Shown here: piece after piece, positions 10,677 through 23,500 of the stretch | Numbering within the stretch: position 1 is the stretch's first letter | Layout of the letters: every line of letters starts with the position of its first letter | Origin: Salarias fasciatus | Taxonomy: Eukaryota; Chordata; Actinopteri; Blenniiformes; Blenniidae | DNA: 64,000 nt | Reading direction: 5' to 3' | Assembly: GCF_902148845.1 (NCBI RefSeq) | Contig: NC_043748.1 | Coordinates: 13,608,445-13,672,444 of the forward strand | Notes under the pieces: model-generated | Told to the model about the DNA's origin: nothing | The model's database searches: none | Seen by the model: only the letters and a program-made list of their open reading frames with translations | Position numbers and translations under genes: made by a program

Positions 10677-10748
10677 GGTTCCATGGTGTAATGGTTAGCA
10701 CTCTGGACTCTGAATCCAGCGATCCGAGTTCAAATCTCGGTGGAACCT
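10677..10748 (+). tRNA. tRNA-Gln (anticodon CTG)
   Basis: This is a 72-base intronless cloverleaf. Acceptor GGTTCCA pairs with TGGAACC; the A-box region is TGGTGTAATGGTT; the anticodon stem CTGGA/TCCAG encloses loop CTCTGAA with anticodon CTG (reads CAG, glutamine); the T arm is CCGAGTTCAAATCTCGG. The discriminator base is T, as is usual for eukaryotic tRNA-Gln. A TTTT at 10759-10762 is a suitable Pol III terminator. All stems pair, so it looks functional. It ends about 200 bases before the rbx1 start codon. Confidence 0.95.
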
Positions 10749-10882
10749 GAGCGACTCGTTTTGTCTCGCGAGTTTTGAATTTTGTCTTAATTTAAACAAA
10801 AACAAAGAAAAAAACAACAACAGATCGCCACACGTCATTTACATGGCATAGTACATTTTTTTTTCTCATAATACAAGCATAA

Positions 10883-12897
<2,015 letters not shown>

Positions 12898-13020
12898 GTC
12901 CATCACTGTCCACAGATTCTTGGCTTCTCTACTCCCCAGCTCTTACAGTACTGGTTGTTTTACGCCCACGTCTTTGTTTTGTTCATATGTCAGTACATAA
13001 ATAAACTGAAATGTTGTCAC
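12898..13020 (+). other. rbx1: rbx1 3' UTR with polyadenylation signal
   Basis: AATAAA at 13000-13005, about 100 bases after the stop. Confidence 0.65.
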
Positions 13021-13460
13021 AAACGGCTCGTTTCCCCTCGTGCTGACAGTCAGATCTGCTCCCTCCGGCTCTGAGCGAGGATACGGCTTCACATCTCACC
13101 GATTTTTTTTAAAACCGCAGTTTTGTGATCAAACAGCGATGCAGAGCAGCAGACATTCGCCGGGTCGGATCAGCGGGAGCCGAGCCCGAGCATGTGTTAG
13201 TGAGCAGTAATCCTCTGCCTGAAAGGCAGATGTTCAGGGTGGATTAAGTAGCCTGGTGACCGAATCTGCCATCAACCCTGATTCAAAAAAAACCCCACCG
13301 GGAGGGAACCAAACAGCTATTTAATCTTTAATAACAGGCGAAGCTTAGAAACTGTTGAAATGCTGTTTATTTAAGCTAATTCCTTGGTTTGGAATTTCTG
13401 ATCATTGAGGCATGACAGAATTCAATCTGAAATAGTGTTATTGTGAAAAAGTTCATTATT
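13021..13460. other. Intergenic after rbx1; no gene seen
   Basis: Nothing coding. A perfect small hairpin (TCTGCCT, loop GAA, AGGCAGA) lies at 13214-13230; it is too short to call an RNA gene. Confidence 0.35.
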
Positions 13461-13464
13461 ACAT

Positions 13465-14470
13465 ACAACCCCAAACAAAAAGTATGGAATCACCAGTCTT
13501 GGACGAGCACTCACTCTGATATTTTATTCTGTAGAACAAACTCATATAAAAAAAGCATGAAACAATCGTAAGGTCATTCCAAAGTGCAACATCTTGGCAT
13601 TCAGAAACCCTAAAAGAAATGAAGAAAAAACATTGTGCTGGTCAGTAAATGTTACTTTAATAGAGCAAGTGCAGGGAAATAAATATGGAATCACCCAATT
13701 CAAGTGGATTGGCAGGAATCATGGCTCCGACAAGAGAGATGTCTCTTGAGACCAAAAACAGGATTATCAAACTTCTTGAAGAAGGTAACTCTACATGTAT
13801 GGTCGCCAAAGATGTGGGCTGTTCCCAGTCAGCTGTATCAAAGATCTAGACCAAAGTCGAGCGTCAAGACAAACAACTAAAGGCCATACGTCTCGAAAAC
13901 AGAAAATGCACAACAAGACAAATGAAGAGGAAATGGGAGGAAGCTGGAGACAATGTATGTGACAGAACTGTGAAAAATCACTTAAAGGAAATGAGATTTT
14001 CATACAGGAAAGCTAAAAGGAAACCATCGTTGACGGTTCAACAGAAAAGAACAAGACTGCAATGGGCTAAGGAGAGTTAGTCATGGACTGTGGATGACTG
14101 GATGAAGGTTATCTTCAGTGATGAGTCACGAATCTGCATTGGACAAGGTGACGATGCTGGAACTTCTGTTTGGTGCCGTTCCAGTGAGATTTACAAAGGA
14201 CTACCTAAAGAAAACATCAAAATTCCCACAGTCCGTGATGATATGGGGCTGCATGTCAGGCAAAGGCGCTGGGGAGATGGCTGTGGTTAAATCTTCAATA
14301 AATGCACAAGTTTACATTGACATTTTGGACAGCTTTCGTATCCCTTCAATTAAAAAAATGTTTGGGGATGATGAAATCATTTTCCAAGATGACAGTGCAT
14401 CATGCCACAGAGCAAAAACTGAGAAAGCATTCCTTGGAGAAAGACGTACTTTCACAACACTAAAGGTATG
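13465..14470 (+). mobile_element. Dead Tc1/mariner-like transposon
   Basis: The left end has the typical fish Tc1 terminus: ACAACCCCAAAC followed by AAAGTATGGAATCACC at 13466-13497. A transposase starts at 13721 (MAPTREMSLETKNRIIKLLE), with the paired helix-turn-helix region including CSQSAVSKI and TTRQMKRKWEEAG. The first catalytic Asp lies in VIFSDESR (about 14107-14130) and the second in IIFQDDSASCHRAK (14378-14420). There are in-frame stops near 13847 and 14078 and a frame change near 14110-14180. The third catalytic acid with its NSPDLNPIE-like motif and the right inverted repeat are missing: similarity stops at about 14470. The copy is inactive and 3'-truncated. Confidence 0.85.
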
Positions 14471-14980
14471 AATGGCTCAAATGTGATTAATGTGCCTTTG
14501 TTCAAAATCTATTTAGCAAACTTTGTATGGACACAATCATGCCACAAATGCTTTCCTTACAACTTTGGCACTATGTACAGGAAGTTAAACAAGTCACTAC
14601 CCAATGAGATGGAATGGTGCAAGAGAGAAATCCAACAAACTGTTTTTATTCACGAGTAGCTGTATTACGAAATTAAGTCAATTATATTCATACAACATAG
14701 AATTCTGGCATTTATAAAATTTCAATCAGGATCATTAGTTAAACTACTCAAGTTTTGATTTACAAATGACTTTATATAGAAGATTTTCAGATTGAGAAAT
14801 AGGAATTTAAGCCTGAATTTCACTGCAGAGTCCTGCACTGTGACATAAAACTCTGAATGTGAGGATAAATTCTTCTAAATTGTATTTTTCTGATTCGTAG
14901 AACAAGTTCAGTCCTTCAGAGTGTCAGCATAAACATTAAAAGCAAAGAAAATCAACAGGATCAGTTCTGCAGCAACAAAG
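14471..14980. other. Gap between the Tc1 remnant and the st13 3' UTR; no gene seen
   Basis: AT-rich sequence without recognisable coding content or repeat family. It may include diverged remains of the Tc1 right half, but no inverted terminus was found. Confidence 0.35.
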
Positions 14981-14983
14981 GTT

Positions 14984-15416
14984 TTTATTATTGAGAATCA
15001 TTACTCCATCAGGGTCACACATTGTCAGAACGTCTGTAACAACAATTCAAAAGTGCTGAAAATTGTGTGTGAGGGATCTAATCACAGAAAAGAAACGAGA
15101 GAGAGAGAGAAAAAATAACAGTAGCTAAACCGTTAACGCGCCTGGAGTGTTTGTAGAAATGTAGCATCTTAAAGCGGGTTCAGAAGTGTGGACCTGTGGG
15201 CAGAGCTTCGTCTGCGTCCCACTCCCGAACCGTCGGCTCTTTGAAATACTGCTAAGTGCTAACAGGCCGATTAAGATCGTTAAAAAAAGTAGCCCAGCTT
15301 TCTACAACACACCCGTTCCCCCGTCACCACCCGCGGTTTGAAGTACGACACAGTGAGGAATTTGTTGAAAAGCCACGCCCTCCACGGCGTTTCTGTCCGG
15401 GGCCCTCGCCGCCGCC
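14984..15416 (-). other. st13: st13 3' UTR with polyadenylation signal
   Basis: On the - strand AATAAA lies at 14984-14989, about 430 bases beyond the st13 stop, followed by ACCTTTGTTGC. No other signal is closer to the gene. Confidence 0.55.
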
Positions 15417-18400
15417 CTACGGCTGCGGGGGCGCTCCGAACTTGGTGCTCAGCTTGGTGACGAGCGCCATGATTTTGGGGTTGTTCTGGTACTTGGAGAT
15501 GTTGGACGGGTTCTGCGCCACGTCCTGGAAGGCGGCCATCACCTCTGGGTCCTGCGGCGGGGGAGGGGGAAGACAGAAGTCACCTTCACTTCCTGTGTGC
15601 GTTTCCCAGCACCAAACGCTTTAAAAATAGACTCTCTGACAACTTTCCTTCTCTGCACGCGTGGGCGTACGGCTCAGATTCGTTCTGCCATCGCAAATAA
15701 ACACCGAGCTCTCACTTCCTCAACACACACAATAAAACCGACAACATCTTGTTCACAGTTAGACTCGTGATGACCGAGTTCCTGACAGGTTGAATCAAGT
15801 TAGCAGTTACTTGGAACGGGAGAGTTACAGGAAAAACAGGAAGAAGCACATTTTCACAATTCCTCAAGTATCAAAATGAAATTAAACCCTCAGAAGAAGG
15901 GTTATTTCTCTCCTTCACTTTGGTGTGCCGAATTAGAGCCTCTCGCAGGCCGGGTTTGGCCCTCCGGCCTTATGTTTGAAGCCACTGTGGCATTGTGCTC
16001 ATTCACAACAGTCCAGAAAAATAAACAGTTTTTTTTTTTTTTTTTTAAATCCCTGCGATCCAACATCAGGATAACACAACTAAATCCGTCTGTGCTGCAC
16101 TGCCAAAAACTGCGTCCCTTCTTTTAAGATCAACTGTCTGGGGCTTTTAGAATAATTTCATTCTAAATCGGGAACAACCCCTTCAAAGATGCGAGTCTGT
16201 AGGTCAGAGGAGTTGGAGCAAGCAGTTGAGTCACCTTCATGGCGTTGAGCAGCTCGGGATCTTTCAGGAGTTCTCCCAGCCCGGGCATGCCTGGAGGATT
16301 TCCACCTGGGAATCCGGCCGCGCCTGCAGGACAGCAGAGACAGGTGATCACTACAGTGCTCATTCTTAATCCTGCCTGTTCTTCTGGCCGGTGTTTCTAC
16401 ACTAAACAGATCACGTCACTCATCTCTATCCGGTCTTCAGCATAATTCACACAGCAGTGAACAATATTGAACAAAAATTACATCAAATGATGAAATGAGG
16501 ACAAATGCATTCAGTGCAGCAGCAGTCCTGCCTGTTCCTAAAACGACATTACTTCAACAAGGAACTGAAGTTTATTTCTCAAGTGTTTTCACATTCAGTT
16601 TCAAAGCAACACCAAGCAAGAGATCAATACAGTAACTTGACATCTGATCCCATCATGCAGTGCGGCGGCCTGCTTCTGCTCTCCTACCTGGAAAGTATCC
16701 TCCTCCGAACTGCCGCGCCTCCTCTTCCTGTCAGACGGAAACAGAGCGCATCAATAATAACTCTGTTTGAGATTCTGACAATTAGAAATCCAAACGTGAA
16801 CTCACCCTCTGAGCACGTGCGTGCTCCTCTCTGGCTTTCTTTAGCCTCTCCTGCTTCTCTCGGAGCTCCTTCTCTTCCCTCTTGCGCTCGTATTTGCGTC
16901 TATGCTCCATGATCTTGTTGGCCTGAAACGAAATGGGGAGGACGATGAGCGCGACGTACCGCCATCTTCCATTTCCTGCACATGCCGCTCTGATTTAACA
17001 TTAAGAACCTCCCCCTCTTCTTTCGGGGATCGTACCTTTGGCTGCACCTCCTTCAGCATCGCGCTGGCGTCCTCGTCGTAGTCCAGTTTGCAGGCTGTGG
17101 CCAGATCCTTGGCTGCCTCCTCCCAGTGACCCAGCAATCTGCAGCAGGAGATGCACACTAACGTGAGATCACCAAACAACCAGATGGGTCAGTGAGGAAA
17201 GAAACAATTATTCATTTAAATCCTTAATGCGTGGCTCCTACTTGTGAGCTTTCCCCCTCCACTTGTAGGGCTGTGCAGAGTCTGGGTTGATGCGGATGGC
17301 TTTGTCACAGTCTCTGATGGCTGCGTTGGGCCTCTGCATCCGAATGTAGACGCTGATGAGGAGAGAAAGAATGGTCACGCTCCACGCCGCTCAATTAGGT
17401 CGATTAGGTAAGACTGCAGCCGAGCGTCCGCGAGCCGCCGCTCTCACCTCGCCCTCTTTGCGTACAAGATGGCTACGCAAGGATTCAGCTTGATGGCTTC
17501 AGTGAACAGATCCAGGGCTTTCTGCAGTTCGCCTGTGGAGTGGATGAGAGACGTGTGCGCTCATGAAATCCGATTCAGGACAGCTGCATGCGTCTGCACG
17601 CACTGCTCAGAGTCTTCTGACACACCTTCTCCCAGAGCACTGATGGCCTCGATCTTCTTGGAGTCGGCCTGGTCCATCATCTCCTCTGTGACCTGAAGCA
17701 CAGACACACATGTTAAAACGCAGCCAGTCTGGAGAAGCAGATGAATGAGAAGTAACTCTGTACTTTTTCAGGGATGCACATCTAAAGTTGATCTTTCTGA
17801 TCTGTTCAGTATAACGTTCGTCCTATGGCTGATATCTAATGTTGAAGCCAATATCAGATGGTATAGAAATAATACACTGTTGTAAATGTTACCTCAACAT
17901 TGTCAAGGTCACAGAAATCATCTGGATCAATCTTGTCAGGCTCAATCACTCCTTCGGTGTCAATTTCTGAAAACAAATATTCCCCAATGTGTTCCAACAA
18001 ACAATTTCCAGCCATATAAAAATATATTTAATAGAGTCTGATCAACTTGACAGATTATGATTGTGACAAATATTTATAAATTCAAAATGTGTTCATCTAA
18101 GTACCAATATATACTCAACTTGAGAGCAGGAAAGTTAAAAGGACACACGGTACCTATTTCACTCTCCTCGCTCTCTGACGGCGCAGAAGGTTCAGGAGGT
18201 GAAGCGGCTGATGGGGGAGGACCACAGGGGCAGCCACCCTGCCAGTCACAGTCAATTCATTGTTTTAGCGACATCGTGATTTCCTCAGTTTGGTTTTGTG
18301 CAGGAATGAAACAGGACAAATTAAAAAGTAAAAGAAAAAAGTCTGCAATGATCAAATTGGCATATAAATACTAAATTATCACCTGGCATGAACCCTCTGC

Positions 18401-19417
18401 TTTAGGTGGGGGAGGGATTGTAGCTCCCATGCTGCAATACAGAAGGACAGACAGCAAGTAAGCCACACAATTATCTTGACTTTATACAGGCTTTACTGTT
18501 GGAGGGGTAATGCATTCATAAAAATGTGTTCGCATTTAAGCAATAGCCTGCAGCCTGGGTTTCCCTTGACTCATGCTCGACGGTTTCCTGATAAGCCAAA
18601 CACACTTTTCCTTGTCAGTTTAGATCTCCACTGAGCACGCTTGTTTCATCCACAGAACAAGATTAGCTTTTTTGTTCTTCCTAAGCATCCTTCCAACAAC
18701 GTTTTCACACAAATCCTACAACACACACAATTTATGGGCTGCTAATGTGACTTAGTCAAATGCTGATGTGTCACAGACTGATAACACAAAAACATTAAAC
18801 ATATAAACTAATCAATTGACTGCCTCGGTGTAAATATTGCTAGCACCGTGGTTGGAATAAGTGTGTCTGACGAATTTTGATGGTCCCATGTGGTATGTCC
18901 TGGCTTCATCAACTTGTATTGAAATGTTTGTGGTTCTTTTGGAGGTAAGAATATGTGCAAATCTCCTGATGTTCATGGTCCTAAACACATGCTTCCTGAC
19001 TGTCCTTTCCACTCAGAGGGAAGTACAATCAGACCCATTCATCTCTAAACCAGTTACTTCCTTGTAGCTTCCCCACAAAGATAAGCTGAGTCACTGCAGA
19101 GTGCCCTTGCAAATGGATCCAAGTACTAACAACATGACACACATTTTTTTTTCCCCCCAAAAGGAGGGCGGGACAAGGCACGTGCTTGGCATGTCACTGA
19201 CATGTCCTTGTGACAAAATGAAACTGTAAGAAGTCTCTGTTACACCCCCCCGGACATCTGATTGGGTTCAAAGGGCTTTCAGCTCCAGTCTCCTCAGGTG
19301 CACTGACCCCAGCAGCCAGGTCCGGAAGAAGCCCATCTCCGGGAGGTGCAGCACGCTGGGATTGGACTCGCACATCTGCACGAAGCCCTTGAGCTCTGCC
19401 AATTTCCGTGGATCCAT
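15417..19417 (-). CDS. st13: Hsc70-interacting protein (HIP), Hsp70 co-chaperone ST13
   Basis: Twelve exons on -, listed 5' to 3': 19308-19417, 18383-18431, 18154-18238, 17893-17966, 17626-17692, 17448-17532, 17242-17352, 17036-17138, 16806-16922, 16688-16727, 16235-16323, 15417-15551. They sum to 1065 bases, 354 residues (human 369). HIP binds the Hsc70 ATPase domain and slows ADP release. Domains: N-terminal dimerisation segment ([16 protein letters not shown]); acidic linker ending [11 protein letters not shown]; three TPRs at about residues 107-222 ([58 protein letters not shown]); a charged helix ([14 protein letters not shown]); and a C-terminal STI1/DP domain ([15 protein letters not shown]...[10 protein letters not shown]). 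The glycine-methionine-proline repeats between them are much shorter than in human. Intron 1 is about 0.9 kb. Confidence 0.95.
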
Positions 19418-20582
19418 GCTGCTGTGTCACGTCCAGCACACGGAGCGCTGCAGACACAAACACACAGATTATAGCAGAACACCGAGGCCAGGCGAGGCTT
19501 TTGTTTACGCGATCCGCGGCTAACCCCGAAGCTAACCCGTGCGAACCTGGAGGGATATAAACGAGGATGGTTCACTCCAATGCCCTCACAAATAAAGCAC
19601 AGCATTAAATTCAAGCTCTGCAAACGAACTACCCATGCACGGAACGCATCGGCTGATAATTCAAGAGACCGAAACGCAGAAGTTTCTGGAAACGTGTTAA
19701 TCGCCCCGTGACGCGATGACAGTTTGACGCATGATAACCCTTCAAGCTAACTGCAACACGGGCCGTGATTAATTACAGAGCAAAAAAACATTAAATCTGT
19801 ACACGTGCTGTGCATATTCATTAAAACACACCTGATTTAGAATTTACCGTGTAGGCAAACGTGAAAAGAAGCCACGGAAGTGCGGTAGCAGCGGAGTTTA
19901 TTCTCCTCTACACTGTTTCACTGAGACTCGCGTCGCTCTGGCCTTTTCATTCAGGCAGCTTTCAGGACAGCCCTAACGAGAGAAGAGAAATATGCCCTCG
20001 GCTCGGTCTGTCAGGTACAAACTATTTCGTCTTCACATTTTCCACATTTTTCACATTTCAAGAGGTAACAACCTGTTTACAATTTTATAGAGTTACTAGG
20101 CAATTTCATCTAGCTTTATTTTATAAAATTATTCGTTTGTTGTTGTTATTTATTGAATAATTTCCTCTGATACGCCATCATATTAATATGATCTGTAGAT
20201 CAAAGCTACGAAATAAATAAATGAATGAATAAATAATCAAAAAATACATACATACATCCATACTGTTTTTATAGGATTAGGATTAGGTTATGTATGTAAC
20301 ATACATACATATAAAAGTGTATGATTTGAGGCGGGGTGCCTTCGCTTTGCCTGTGAAACAAAACTCGGGGATTCAGTTGCTCCATTCCGCGTGTCTTAAA
20401 CATGGAAGCAGTGATCTAACGAGGGTAAGCAGAGGAGAGAGACCTGCCTCACGAGAGGACTGCTATTTACAGTGAAGTTTATGAACAAACTGTACCGTGT
20501 GTTTGTAACCGTGCCTGTGGCGTGTGTGAGTACAGAGGGACGACATGCTGTGAAGTGACCGCAGACCAACAAAGAAGCAACA
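19418..20582. promoter_or_regulatory. Head-to-head promoter region of st13 (-) and xpnpep3 (+)
   Basis: The two start codons are 1165 bases apart and point away from each other, as they do in mammals, so a shared promoter is plausible. Both flanks next to the genes are richer in CpG than the middle, which holds an AT-rich block at 20060-20300. No TATA box stands out. Some of the interval is 5' UTR of either gene. Confidence 0.5.
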
Positions 20583-23500
20583 ATGTTGCGATCTGCTGTC
20601 AGGCTGCTGCTGCCCAGGACCAGGACTGGAGCTGAGACCTGGACTGGAGGTGAGACCCCCTCAGATCCTTCACAGTCCTTACAGAGTACTGGATAGAATC
20701 CGGAAAAGCTGGATCAAATTGAGGAAAACATTACATATTTAATCTACCACCTGACATATGTACAATGCCAGATATCAAGGGCAGAACATTTAGCTTTTAT
20801 TTGGAAAACATTCACCAGTAAATATAAATGGTTGTTAAGATAGTGTGTTTATTTCCTCATGTTGCATTTGTTGGCTCAGTTAATGAACTGTCTTTGCAAA
20901 AAGAATACATGTGACTTAATCTCCCATTGATGTAAGATGGACATGTGACCTTCATAACATGGTTTCCTTCAATGATTCTTCAGTGCATTTAATAAGCTCT
21001 TGTACAGAGTTGCAGGTAGATGAAGATGAAGGTGTAAAACTAGACAATTGAAGTGTTCCAGTTATTACGTAGTGTTTTATCAACATATTCAAGATTTTTT
21101 ACTAACCATGGAAAGCATGTATTGATCTCAAAGTGAAATCAAGAGAACAGCTGATCCAAACCGTGTCATTCAAAAGGAAAATTGAGTAAAGTTTTACCAC
21201 CATAAATTGTCTAAAAGCCATGAAGCAATTCCATAAAAATGCCTCTCAGCCATTGAAGATCACACCTGTGCACAGTAAACAAATCTTCAACTTCAAACTT
21301 AATGCTGCTCAGTTGAAGCTACAGGTAAATATTGTTCAAAAACTCAACGTTGTTCTCTGAGCCGAAGCTCATTTAAAGTGAAGTACTGCAAATGTAAATG
21401 ATTCTGTGACCAGATGTAGTGGAAATCACATCCTCTGTGTCCTGTACAGGAACCATCTAACACAGCAAATGGTTGAGAAGTCAGAATCAGAATATTTATT
21501 GTTATTGTCATTAAACAACAAAATTACGTTTGGAGCATCCATACAACAGAATTGGTATAAAGTGCAAAACCTCCCATAAATAAATATCATAAATAGCCCA
21601 GTGCAAAAACCCCACAATAATAAAAATAAAAACTATATATAACCCAGTGCAAACAAAGACATAACCGATGGGGAAGAAAGGTCACGGGAGAGGGGGTGGT
21701 GAGTAGTGACGTTCTGCAGCTATGCAAACCGTTTCAGATTTATAGCTGGTGGATATGGTTATTGTCTGTAAGAGGTGGGGGGGTGGGGGTGGGGGGGCAG
21801 AGAGGGGAGGGGGGCAGAGTTGAGTAGCCTCACAGCCTGTGGATACAGACTGCTGGCCAGTCTTGTGGTTCTGGCCTGTATGGACCTGAACCTTTTCCCT
21901 GAGGGCAGCAGGTGGAAAAGGTGGTGAGCGGGATGGCGCTGGTCCCGTATGATGTTGCGCACTCTCCTCAAGCAGCGGGGGGAGTAGCTGGTGCTGATCT
22001 CAGGGAGAGTCGTTCCGATGATTTTCTCCGCAGCATTCACCACCCGCTGGAGAGCCTGCTGGTCAGCCTTAGTGCAGCTGGAGAACAACACTAAGAGCCC
22101 ATATGTCAGCACACTATTGATGGCACAGTTGTAGAAGTTCACCATCAAAGGTCTGGGGATACGAGTGCTCCTCAGCTTCCTCAGGTAATAGAGGCGTTGT
22201 TGTGCCTTGCCCACCGCAGTGGCAACATGGTCCCTCCAGCACAGGTCCTCAGTCAGTGTTACTCCCAGGAATTTGAAACTTCTCACCCTCTCACCACATC
22301 GTTGCCTATAAAGAGCGGTTGATGGTTGATGCATTTTTTTCTTGCGGAAATCCACCACAATTTCCTTGGTCTTCTTGGTGTTTAGAGCCAGGTTATTGTT
22401 GCGACACCATGACTCCAGATGTTGCACCTCTCTCCTGTAGTTATTCTCATCGTTGTTGGAGATAAGTCCGAGCACTGTGGTGTCATCGGCAAACTTGACG
22501 GTGAGATTGGTCACTGAGGAGGCAGAGCAGTCATGGGTGTACAGGGTGTAGAGCAGAGGGCTCAGAACACACCCTTGAGGGGTCTCGGTGTTGATGACAA
22601 GGGTGGAGGAGCTGTTTTTGCCCATTCTAACTCTCTGTGTGCGGTTTGTTAGAAAGTCCACAATCCAATTGCACAGGGTGGTATTGAGTCCCAGTTGGAG
22701 GGTTTTGGACCGAAGTTTGTACGGCCGGATGGTGTTAAAAGCCGAACTGTTGTCCACAAAGAGGAGCCGTGCATAGGTGTTTTTATGCTCGAGGTGCTCC
22801 AGAAGCGCGTGCAGCACCGTAGCAATGGCGTCCTCCGTTGACCGGTTCTCTTTGTATGCAAAAATGGTGTAGGTCCAGTGATGGCGGCAAAGAGGCTTTG
22901 ATGTGTTTAATGACCGGTCTCTCCAGGCATTTGGCAGGGATGGAGGTGAGAGCCACGAGTCTGCAGTCGTTCAGCCAGGTGACGTTGGACTGTTTTGGGA
23001 GAGGGATGATTGTGGAGGACTTGAAACAGGCGGGGACCAGTGAGCAGGACAGCGAGATGTTGTAGATGGGGGTGAAGACGACGTTTTGCGTTTGAGTTTG
23101 TGGAATGGACTATTCACGAATTCATCCATTTTCTAGACCACGTTACCCAGATCACTGTTGTGAGGTGCAGCAGCCAATAGCAGCCGCATCGATCCGTCAC
23201 AGGGAAAACACAGAGAGACAGTCACACTCACACAAACAACTACGTAATTAAGAGTCGCCTATTAACCTCAAAGAGAAAAGACTACCTGTAGAAAACCCGC
23301 ACACAGAAAGAGACCCTCGGTGCTGAAAGCCAACTACAAATGCATGTTTAAACAGGTTTTATTGTATTATGTTACATTTCAAGAACTGTTGACACTCTAG
23401 AAACTAGAAAATAAAAAAGCTTTATCATAATGTATTTTAATGATCTCCAACAGGTTCCTTGTTGCATTTTTTCCAGTCGTTTTTTTCCTATGCAATGTTT

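Noticed and set aside
13195-13275. Possible small structured RNA near a perfect 7-bp hairpin downstream of rbx1
   Set aside because: No box C/D pair, no H/ACA hinge or ACA tail at the proper distance, and no neighbouring guide-RNA context.
14468-14659. 63-codon frame after the Tc1 remnant
   Set aside because: No resemblance to the missing transposase end or to any protein I know; likely chance in AT-rich DNA.
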